Assembly (NCBI GenBank): GCA_015662785.1
Contig: DQTM01000260.1
Span: 1-12,264, forward strand
DNA length: 12,264 bases
Reading direction: 5' to 3'
Source: Sulfurospirillum arcachonense
Lineage (GTDB): Bacteria > Campylobacterota > Campylobacteria > Campylobacterales > Sulfurospirillaceae
Shown: positions 8,110-12,264 of the stretch, one piece after another
How the letters are laid out: every line of letters starts with the position of its first letter
Numbering within the stretch: the first letter of the stretch is position 1
Made by a program: the position numbers and the translations under genes
Notes under the pieces: generated by a model
What the model saw: only the letters and a program-made list of their open reading frames with translations
Told to the model about the DNA's origin: nothing
The model's database searches: none

Positions 8110-9008
8110 TTTAGTTTAAACACTCTCATTTTTGAACTCCTACTTCTAGGGTTTGTCTTCTCTTCCTCTTTTGTAGGAATAATAGGTTTTTTAGTTATTA
8201 TTTTGCCAAGCGAGTGGTCATTGCCACACTCACATCTCATGACTCCAGCAGGGCAAATACAACTTTTTGTCCAAAGCTTATATGTCTTTTTCACTATTCT
8301 GTCTTCAAGCGAATGAAATGATATTATAGCCACTAAACAGTTTTGTAATTTCGAGTTATATATAGACTCAAAAAGCTCATTAAGTTCACCTAACTCATTG
8401 TTAACTTCTATACGTATCGCTTGAAATGGCAAAGTGGCAGGGTGTATTTTTGGTTTTCCACCAAGTTTTTTCAAAACAGCTGCTAAATCACGAGAACTCT
8501 CAAAAGGACGATTTTCTATTATGGTTTTTGCTACTCTTTTAAAATCTCTCATCTCTCCATACTCACGCAGTATCTCTTCAAGCTCATTTTGAGAATACTC
8601 ATTTACTACATGTTGAGCACTTTTTGGATTTTCAGGATTCATACGCATATCTAACGTTTCACTATCAAAACCAAAACCACGACTACTTTTGTCTAGCTGC
8701 AAGGAAGAAACACCTATATCTGCCAAAATTCCTCGTATAGGATAGTCTGTATACTTCTCTATGACTGTTGAAAACTTAGCGTGTTCGTAAGTAACTCTTT
8801 CCTCAAATCTTTTAAGTCTTTTTTTACTAAATTTAATTGCCTCAGCATCTTGATCACAACAGATAAGCTTTATATTTGGATTTTGTTCTAACAAAGCTTC
8901 ACTATGTCCACCATAACCAACAGTACAATCAACTATATAGCCATCATTTATATCTAAAAAAGTCTCTTTCACTTCGTTCAATAGTACGGGTATGTGCGGT
9001 ATGTTCAA
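8106..9008 (-). CDS. rsmH: 16S rRNA (cytosine(1402)-N(4))-methyltransferase RsmH
   Basis: This 300-residue protein matches RsmH (MraW) throughout. It uses S-adenosylmethionine to methylate N4 of C1402 in the decoding centre of 16S rRNA. Visible motifs are HIPVLLNEV at the N-terminus, DCTVGYGGHSEALL (27-40) for the SAM site, DQDAEA (52-57), ADIGVSSLQLD (96-106), QAIRIEVNNEL (196-206), FHSLEDR (241-247) and the C-terminal NPRSRSSKMRVFK. Four cysteines (260, 262, 269, 271) form the CxC...CxC cluster seen in many family members. The start is TTG (9008-9006) with AGGA 6 nt upstream. It heads the operon rsmH-ftsL-RND and is divergent from the aldolase-like gene. Confidence 0.97.
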   Translation of the reverse strand: MNIPHIPVLLNEVKETFLDINDGYIVDCTVGYGGHSEALLEQNPNIKLICCDQDAEAIKFSKKRLKRFEERVTYEHAKFSTVIEKYTDYPIRGILADIGVSSLQLDKSSRGFGFDSETLDMRMNPENPKSAQHVVNEYSQNELEEILREYGEMRDFKRVAKTIIENRPFESSRDLAAVLKKLGGKPKIHPATLPFQAIRIEVNNELGELNELFESIYNSKLQNCLVAIISFHSLEDRIVKKTYKLWTKSCICPAGVMRCECGNDHSLGKIITKKPIIPTKEEEKTNPRSRSSKMRVFKLK

Positions 9009-9027
9009 TTTTGTTCCTAGTTTTTTG

Positions 9028-9038
9028 ATATAATACCA
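9028..9038. promoter_or_regulatory. Overlapping divergent -10 elements between rsmH and the aldolase-like gene
   Basis: On the plus strand TG-A-TATAAT (9026-9034) behind a T-tract is an extended -10 for the gene at 9067, giving a leader of about 26 nt. On the minus strand the same bases read TGG-TATTAT (9038-9030), an extended -10 for rsmH. The 11-bp core ATATAATACCA recurs in inverted orientation at 9962-9972. Confidence 0.55.
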
Positions 9039-9066
9039 AACTTAGTAATAAAAAAAGGTTAAAACT

Positions 9067-9651
9067 GTGCAAAAATATCTATTAGAGGACTTAAAACACG
9101 TATCTCTCTCTATGTTTAGAAAAGATTTTATAGGTATATTTCATGGTTCACTCTCTGCTAGAATAGAACAAAACAAGTTTTTTATCAACAAAAAAGATAC
9201 TATTTTTGATGATGTAAAAGATGATGACTTTCTTGAACTCTACTCAAAAAAAGATTACAGATGGAAAGAAGCAAGCCTTGATGCTGATATACACTTGCAT
9301 ATTTACCAAAACATAAACGAAGCAAAATATATCTGTTATGCTATGCCTCCATTTATCACAGCTTACTCTTTAGTTCACGATTCTATTGTGCCTCAAGACT
9401 ACTTTGGTTCTATGAAATTCGGTTCTATTGAAGTATATGACCCAAAACAGTTTGAAGATTGGTACGAAAGAGCTGATATAGAGATTTATCGTTATATGAA
9501 AGAGAAAAAAACCAATATAATGATTATAAAAGGCTACGGTATCTATGTATATGACAGAGACATGCTCCAACTTGCAAAAACTATAGCCCTACTAGAAAAC
9601 AGTTGTAAACTACTCTACTACTCACACGAGTTCGGTAGAAGCAGAATCTAA
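9067..9651 (+). CDS. Class II aldolase/adducin-fold protein lacking the zinc ligands
   Basis: This 194-residue protein follows the class II aldolase/adducin pattern: HGSLSARIEQNKFFINKKD aligns with the G-N-[VI]-S phosphate loop region. A stretch around 68-81 leads into YICYAMPPFITAYSL, which aligns with the usual V-V-H-x-H-P-P/A motif. Near the C-terminus IKGYGIYVYDRDM aligns with the GHG motif. The three zinc histidines of fuculose-phosphate aldolase are replaced here by Cys90, Ala92 and Tyr157, and the loop Asn is Ser. An aldolase reaction is therefore unlikely; a binding or scaffold role is possible but unproven. The start is GTG with AAGG about 9 nt upstream. The gene overlaps the convergent DUF3817 gene by 30 nt. 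Confidence 0.75.
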   Translation: MQKYLLEDLKHVSLSMFRKDFIGIFHGSLSARIEQNKFFINKKDTIFDDVKDDDFLELYSKKDYRWKEASLDADIHLHIYQNINEAKYICYAMPPFITAYSLVHDSIVPQDYFGSMKFGSIEVYDPKQFEDWYERADIEIYRYMKEKKTNIMIIKGYGIYVYDRDMLQLAKTIALLENSCKLLYYSHEFGRSRI

Positions 9652-9939
9652 CTCTTTTTTCTTTAAATGTTTATCTAAAAAGAACATTCCAAAAGGAACT
9701 AATGAAGATACAAATGCAAAAAGTGAAAACTTTTTGCTCCACTTATGTTCACTCGCTGCCATATATAAAAAGAAGATAAATAAAAAGAAAAGTAACCCAT
9801 GAGTCATACCAACAATTTTAACAGGTATTGGGTTGCCTCCAAGGTATTTTATAGGCATAGCAACAAAAAGAAGTATCAAGTAAGACAATCCTTCAACAAA
9901 ACTAGCAACTCTAAATTTTTTTACAGATGAATTAAACAA
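9622..9939 (-). CDS. DUF3817-type small integral membrane protein
   Basis: This 105-residue protein has three predicted membrane segments (about 12-32, 39-61 and 70-88). It carries the DUF3817 pattern FRVASFVEGLSYLILLFVAMP, with P-x-K-I-V-G-x-T-H-G-L-L-F at the start of the second segment. The function of this family is unknown. The start is TTG (9939-9937), supported by GGAGA about 7 nt upstream. The C-terminal tail is charged and overlaps the aldolase-like gene tail to tail by 30 nt. It is divergent from the gene at 10012. Confidence 0.8.
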   Translation of the reverse strand: MFNSSVKKFRVASFVEGLSYLILLFVAMPIKYLGGNPIPVKIVGMTHGLLFFLFIFFLYMAASEHKWSKKFSLFAFVSSLVPFGMFFLDKHLKKKELDSASTELV

Positions 9940-9961
9940 ATTAAATCTCCAAGTAATTTTA

Positions 9962-9972
9962 TGGTATTATAT
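9962..9972. promoter_or_regulatory. Overlapping divergent -10 elements between the DUF3817 gene and the PD-(D/E)XK-like gene
   Basis: Plus strand: TGG-TATTAT (9962-9970), an extended -10 giving a leader of about 35 nt to the GTG at 10012. Minus strand: TATAAT (9971-9966), about 27 nt upstream of the TTG at 9939. The core TGGTATTATAT is identical, in inverted orientation, to the element at 9028-9038. Confidence 0.5.
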
Positions 9973-10011
9973 ATATTGTTTATAAACAAAAGAACAACAA
10001 TTGAAGGAATA

Positions 10012-11127
10012 GTGATTTTAAAAGTACCTAAAGGCATTGCCAATATAGATATGAGTAACATTGGTGATAACCTGCTCTACTACAAATATAGTATCAAACA
10101 TCTTATAAAACTTGAAGATCGAGGAGTCGATAAAGAGTCTCCAGAGTTTTTAAGTGCATATCGCTCGTTTGCAGGTGCTGTTTATGAAAACTATCTATAC
10201 GAAAAACTTCTGATTTATGCAAAACATAATCCTAAAATAGGTAACTTCATACTAAAAGGTCCTCATGCTCCTAGCAGAAGTTCTACCTCAAATGCTTTAC
10301 ATGTAGATAGACATGGACAAATAGTTTACAAAACAAAAGCACTTGAAATAGGCGAATTTGATGCTCTATTTTTTAACGAAAAAGAGATTATATTTGTAGA
10401 GATGACTCTCATAAAATCAGTTAGAAACCTAAAACGACGTCTAAGAAAGAAAAAAGCACTACTTGAAACTCTATTTCCAAATCACGATATAAAAGCCTTA
10501 ATTATACTAAACAAAGGTGTAGTAGGCAGTAAAAAAATGCCCGATTACTGTACCGTATGGTTAACAAAACCTTTTGAAGTAGATGATATATATGAGCACT
10601 TGAAAACAAATAACAACTACAAAAGAAAACCATTTATAAATCATACCTCAAAAAGCCTAGTCGCTGATTCTGAACTAAAAGTTTTTCCTTTTAAATACTA
10701 TAACTCCCTCTCTTGGATGCTTCAAAAACTAAGAGCAAAACCAAATAGTATACTAAATATTGAATTCCTAAAAACTTCTACATGTACACGCTACATGGAC
10801 CTTTTTACAAAAGTATACCTGGGGTATATGGACAAAAAAGATTTTGAAAGCATGTACCCTGAAGTACCAGACGTAACTGAAAAAGTAGCAGTGTCCATAG
10901 AAAAAGATCATAACGATAAGCTAAACATCATGTACTTCATGCAATACAGCAGAAAAAAACTGATAAATGTAGTCATAAAAGATAAAAAAGCAACTCTAGT
11001 GAAAAAAGATGCACATGGTATCTCTGTCACGGAAGTTTTTCATATCTTACGTTTAGTTACAAAAGAGCATAAAATTACTCCACAAGAGATACAAATAGCT
11101 GAGAAACTATTACGGTCGTTGGATTAG
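10012..11127 (+). CDS. Hypothetical protein with PD-(D/E)XK nuclease-like core
   Basis: I do not recognise this 371-residue protein as a named family. Residues about 55-135 resemble a PD-(D/E)XK nuclease core: a helix with a glutamate (Glu59 in GAVYENYLYEKLL), then Asp117 in IGEFDALFF, a turn NEKE and the strand IIFVEMTLIKS. Glu130 there is followed by Thr132 where a lysine is usual (E-x-T instead of E-x-K). A basic segment follows (NLKRRLRKKKALLE). Similar layouts occur in archaeal Holliday-junction resolvase-like and Card1-like nucleases, but that link is inferred. The C-terminal third (LNIMYFMQYSRKKLINVVIK) shows no motif I can name. I chose the GTG at 10012 because GAAGGA lies 5-6 nt upstream. 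The frame stays open to an ATG at 9961, but that stretch is the likely promoter. Confidence 0.65.
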   Translation: MILKVPKGIANIDMSNIGDNLLYYKYSIKHLIKLEDRGVDKESPEFLSAYRSFAGAVYENYLYEKLLIYAKHNPKIGNFILKGPHAPSRSSTSNALHVDRHGQIVYKTKALEIGEFDALFFNEKEIIFVEMTLIKSVRNLKRRLRKKKALLETLFPNHDIKALIILNKGVVGSKKMPDYCTVWLTKPFEVDDIYEHLKTNNNYKRKPFINHTSKSLVADSELKVFPFKYYNSLSWMLQKLRAKPNSILNIEFLKTSTCTRYMDLFTKVYLGYMDKKDFESMYPEVPDVTEKVAVSIEKDHNDKLNIMYFMQYSRKKLINVVIKDKKATLVKKDAHGISVTEVFHILRLVTKEHKITPQEIQIAEKLLRSLD

Positions 11128-11210
11128 CTACCAATTTCTTATTTCGAAGGTACTCTCCCGATTTTATTTTATCAGAATTATTCCGTTTTAGATGGTATGG
11201 CTCTTGGGGA
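11128..11210. other. Short spacer with no recognisable gene
   Basis: Between the PD-(D/E)XK-like gene and the attC-like hairpin I see no gene, clear terminator or repeat. It is the likely left boundary between ordinary chromosome and the cassette region. Confidence 0.4.
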
Positions 11211-11272
11211 GGCTTACAAAATTATTGAGAGAATGAGACTATATTTTTCACATTCTCTCTATTTTGTTAGAT
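11211..11272 (-). repeat. Degenerate attC-like hairpin after the DUF2442 remnant (could also be a terminator)
   Basis: Arms ACAAAAT and GAGAGAATG pair with CATTCTCTC and ATTTTGT, leaving an unpaired 3-nt excess on one side and a 15-nt loop. In minus orientation the left end is ATCTAAC, a perfect RYYYAAC core overlapping the end of the DUF2442 frame, as expected for an integron attC. The other end reads GTAAGCC, so the obligatory GTT is GTA. There is also no unpaired spacer next to the AAC. It may be a decayed attC or a plain bidirectional terminator (9-bp stem followed by TATTTTGTT on the plus strand) for the gene ending at 11127. Confidence 0.45.
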
Positions 11273-11375
11273 GCTTAGAGTCTAAGTAAAGTGTATCAGG
11301 ACAAATATCTTGCTCATGAGGCCACGCTACAGTTCCATATGCCACAAAAACTTGTTGCTGAAATTGTATCTGCAT
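11259..11375 (-). pseudogene. DUF2442 C-terminal remnant, 5' part lost
   Basis: The minus-strand frame 11375-11259 encodes 38 residues including VFVAYGTVAWPHEQD and ICPDTLYLDSKHLTK. This matches the C-terminal G-T-V-x-W-P-N-G-x-D-I-x-P-D-T-L-Y signature of DUF2442 proteins (about 75-90 residues when complete). The N-terminal half is absent: in-frame stops lie just upstream of the ATG and only about 50 nt separate it from the end of the preceding cassette gene. There is no convincing ribosome binding site. DUF2442 proteins are of unknown function and often lie beside DUF4160 genes in mobile or toxin-antitoxin-like contexts. Confidence 0.7.
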
Positions 11376-11423
11376 TTAATCTTAATCCTTGTTGGTATGT
11401 AAGCATATTGGCTACTCTGTTTT

Positions 11424-11430
11424 GTTATCC
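11424..11430 (-). other. Inverse-core half of the toxin-antitoxin cassette's own attC
   Basis: The minus strand reads GGATAAC and contains the stop codon of the toxin-antitoxin frame (GGA TAA C). It is the exact complement of GTTATCC at the 5' boundary of the same cassette (12043-12037), as expected because the two ends pair in the free circular cassette. The opposite half of this attC was not found; it may have been deleted together with the 5' half of the DUF2442 gene. Confidence 0.5.
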
Positions 11431-11709
11431 TACTTGTCTATCTATAAGTCTTCCTGTAACGAACTTATGAAGTACACTAGACATTAAAGTTTGATAAGGA
11501 AGTCCTTCTTCAACTGCATATGTTTTTATTGCTTCAAGGTCTTTAGATGACATTCTAAGGTTTACTCTTTTATCTTTTTTCAGAGTGCTTTTTGCAATAT
11601 TTTGATGAACTTCTAGTTCATTTTTTAAATTATCTATTGAGTTCCATTCATCAGATTCAAGAGATTCTAAAAGTTCTATCTCTTCGCTGTCTAAATTAAA
11701 ATTCTTCAT
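11425..11709 (-). CDS. CopG-type antitoxin translated from an internal start
   Basis: An internal ATG (11709-11707) is preceded by AAAGGA with about 7 nt spacing, the best ribosome binding site in the cassette. It would give a free 94-residue antitoxin. The N-terminal acidic region (about 5-45) is the usual toxin-binding part, and the C-terminal ribbon-helix-helix (about 47-85 of the short form) binds DNA. Homologues are normally separate genes downstream of the toxin, so this start is likely used even if some fusion is also made. Excess free antitoxin relative to a leaderless toxin would be a simple way to keep the cassette silent; this is inference. Confidence 0.65.
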   Translation of the reverse strand: MKNFNLDSEEIELLESLESDEWNSIDNLKNELEVHQNIAKSTLKKDKRVNLRMSSKDLEAIKTYAVEEGLPYQTLMSSVLHKFVTGRLIDRQVG

Positions 11710-11985
11710 TATGAATCCTTTAAATATTTTTCTAGTAAGTTTACGACTTGGAATAATAGTTTTTAAAAACCTTTCATCTCCATTTTCAACAAATGGAACA
11801 GAGATAATATAATCTTCTATCTGTATTATCAATATCTTTTGATGTGCAAATTTTTCTTTATTTGGATGTTGCAAAATATCAAGTAAATTTCCACTTTCAA
11901 TATGCGAAACAATTTGCTCAAAACTAAGGTTTCTTTCTCTTTTTAAAACAAGATTTTTTTCTTTATTCCAATTATATGTAATCAT
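11425..11985 (-). CDS. Toxin-antitoxin cassette gene: BrnT-like toxin in one frame with CopG-type antitoxin
   Basis: This 186-residue frame joins two proteins usually encoded separately. Residues 1-91 resemble small BrnT-like RNase-fold toxins: MITYNWNKEKN, FEQIVSHIESGNLLDI, HPNKEKFAHQKILII and the end VPFVENGDERFLKTIIPSRK. Residues 93-186 resemble CopG-family antitoxins: MKNFNLDSEEIELLESLESD, then a ribbon-helix-helix RVNLRMSSKDLEAIKTYA and GLPYQTLMSSVLHKF. No stop codon separates them. I start at the ATG at 11985 because the upstream open extension (to 12051) contains the promoter and attC. The -10 element ends only 6-7 nt before this ATG, so the mRNA is probably leaderless. Whether a real fusion is made, or toxin and antitoxin separately, cannot be decided from sequence; Met93 has a good ribosome binding site. 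Confidence 0.75.
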   Translation of the reverse strand: MITYNWNKEKNLVLKRERNLSFEQIVSHIESGNLLDILQHPNKEKFAHQKILIIQIEDYIISVPFVENGDERFLKTIIPSRKLTRKIFKGFIMKNFNLDSEEIELLESLESDEWNSIDNLKNELEVHQNIAKSTLKKDKRVNLRMSSKDLEAIKTYAVEEGLPYQTLMSSVLHKFVTGRLIDRQVG

Positions 11986-11996
11986 TCTAAAATGAT
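11981..11996. promoter_or_regulatory. Putative antitoxin operator over -10 and toxin start
   Basis: ATCATT-CTAA-AATGAT is a perfect 6-bp inverted repeat that overlaps the -10 element and the first codons of the toxin. It is a plausible site for the ribbon-helix-helix antitoxin to repress its promoter. A second short repeat, GCAC-N5-GTGC (11998-12010), lies in the spacer. Confidence 0.45.
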
Positions 11997-12020
11997 AGCA
12001 CTTTGTGTGCCTTTTGTCAA
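11992..12020 (-). promoter_or_regulatory. Sigma-70 promoter of the toxin-antitoxin cassette
   Basis: TTGACA (12020-12015) and TATCAT (11997-11992) are separated by exactly 17 nt. The predicted transcription start falls at or next to the toxin ATG (11985). A private promoter is typical of toxin-antitoxin cassettes in integrons, which cannot rely on the array promoter. Confidence 0.75.
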
Positions 12021-12036
12021 CTGAATTTCCGAAGGA

Positions 12037-12112
12037 GGATAACGTCGCCAATAACCGGAATTTTGTGAAGCGCAGCGTAACAAAATGTCCGCGTTAATTG
12101 GCCTTGTTAGGC
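12037..12112 (-). repeat. Integron attC recombination site
   Basis: In minus orientation the 76-bp site starts GCCTAAC (perfect RYYYAAC) and ends GTTATCC. Between them the arms pair in blocks: AAC with GTT, a 3-nt unpaired spacer (AAG versus GAC), GCCAAT with ATTGGC, AAC with GTT, CGGA with TCCG, and ATTTTGT with ACAAAAT, closing on a loop around TACGCTGCGCTTC. The left arm carries three extra unpaired bases (T, G, C) that have no partner on the right arm. Paired R and L boxes, an unpaired central spacer, two or three extrahelical bases and a terminal loop are the structural hallmarks of attC sites recognised by integron integrases as folded single strands. Confidence 0.88.
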
Positions 12113-12113
12113 T

Positions 12114-12264
12114 TTATTTTTCATCTTTAGGTGGATGTGCGGCATGATAAAGTTGGTCTTCACATGATGACAATATACTTGACAACATACTAAATTGAGA
12201 GGCTCTGGCAAGTTTGACCTCATCGGGCATCCTTTCCCCTTTATAGATTACTTTATGTTGAATC
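12114..12264 (-). CDS. Partial cassette gene of unknown function, 5' end beyond window
   Basis: The minus-strand frame is open from the right edge to a TAA at 12116-12114, one base before the attC core GCCTAAC. Visible residues include IQHKVIYKGERMPDEVKLA, ASQFSMLSSILSSCEDQLYH and the end AAHPPKDEK. A Met at 12230 follows GGGGAAAGG, so a short 38-residue gene is possible, but the frame continues without stop to the edge and the residues upstream look equally protein-like, so a longer gene is more likely. I recognise no family. The stop codon abutting the attC and the higher G+C than neighbouring genes fit a captured integron cassette. Confidence 0.55.
   Translation of the reverse strand, partial: IQHKVIYKGERMPDEVKLARASQFSMLSSILSSCEDQLYHAAHPPKDEK

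Larger units (their letters stand above)
11211..12264 (-). mobile_element. Integron gene-cassette array (at least two cassettes plus a decayed one); no integrase in window
   Basis: In minus orientation the order is: partial unknown gene, attC (12112-12037), toxin-antitoxin cassette starting TTATCC and ending in GGATAAC at its stop codon, DUF2442 remnant, degenerate attC-like hairpin. All genes share one direction, each stop codon sits at or in the RYYYAAC core, and base composition shifts sharply between cassettes (the partial gene is visibly richer in G+C). This is the layout of an integron cassette array or an integrase-less attC cluster. The integrase and attI, if present, should lie beyond the right edge, because cassettes are normally inserted at the upstream end. 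Confidence 0.75.

Noticed and set aside
9961..10011. ATG at 9961 as start of the PD-(D/E)XK-like gene
   Set aside because: This stretch contains the likely -10 element and has no ribosome binding site before the ATG, while GAAGGA precedes the GTG at 10012.
11099..11227. Plus-strand frame after the 371-residue gene with a hydrophobic aromatic-rich peptide (includes RWYGSWGGLQNY)
   Set aside because: No start codon or ribosome binding site, overlaps the end of the real gene in another frame, and I recognise no family; probably chance, though a decayed gene tail cannot be excluded.
11339..11430. A second complete attC following GGATAAC (pairing AACAAAAC with GTTTTTGT)
   Set aside because: The right-hand core is not GTT, pairing is short and it overlaps the DUF2442 coding remnant; only the inverse core is supported.
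11986..12051. N-terminal extension of the toxin frame to 12051
   Set aside because: It would run through the -10, the -35 and into the attC; the toxin family starts at MITYNW.
1..12264. tRNA, rRNA, CRISPR array or insertion sequence
   Set aside because: No cloverleaf, rRNA signature, regularly spaced repeats or transposase was seen on either strand.

Overview
The window is AT-rich and looks like a Campylobacterota (epsilonproteobacterial) chromosome, most probably a Sulfurimonas-like marine or sediment lineage. That placement is an inference from protein style, the rsmH-ftsL order, T-rich extended -10 promoters and frequent TTG/GTG starts; no rRNA or marker tree is available.

Left part (1-4631): a decayed EAL (c-di-GMP phosphodiesterase) fragment runs off the left edge. 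It is followed by a large lipoprotein (304-2256) that fuses an SH3/NlpC-P60 endopeptidase to an M15 carboxypeptidase-like domain. Convergent to it is a minus-strand run: a RelE/ParE-type toxin-antitoxin pair with a near-perfect promoter and operator, then rmuC, then an EamA-type transporter gene broken by an internal deletion.

Middle (4724-9008, minus strand): rsmH (16S rRNA m4C1402 methyltransferase), an FtsL-like division protein and a full-length RND efflux permease form one tightly overlapping operon (4-nt and 1-nt overlaps). Divergent to rsmH lies a class II aldolase/adducin-fold protein that has lost its zinc ligands. Then come a small DUF3817-type membrane protein and, divergent from that, a 371-residue protein with a PD-(D/E)XK-like core. 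The two divergent promoters share an identical 11-bp symmetric -10 element.

Right part (about 11211-12264, minus strand): this is the most interesting region. A strong integron attC site (12037-12112) shows paired arms with three extrahelical bases, GCCTAAC and GTT cores, a 3-nt unpaired spacer and a terminal loop. It separates two co-oriented gene cassettes. One is a partial unknown gene ending two bases before the attC. The other is a toxin-antitoxin cassette whose two proteins lie in one continuous reading frame, with its own consensus promoter. That cassette starts with TTATCC and its stop codon sits in GGATAAC, the complement expected at the two ends of one cassette. Beyond it is a decayed DUF2442 cassette remnant with a degenerate attC-like hairpin. 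No integrase is in the window, so this is either the distal part of a chromosomal integron or an integrase-less attC cluster.

Across the window the palindromic octamer TACATGTA occurs nine times, in all three reading frames, far above what base composition predicts.
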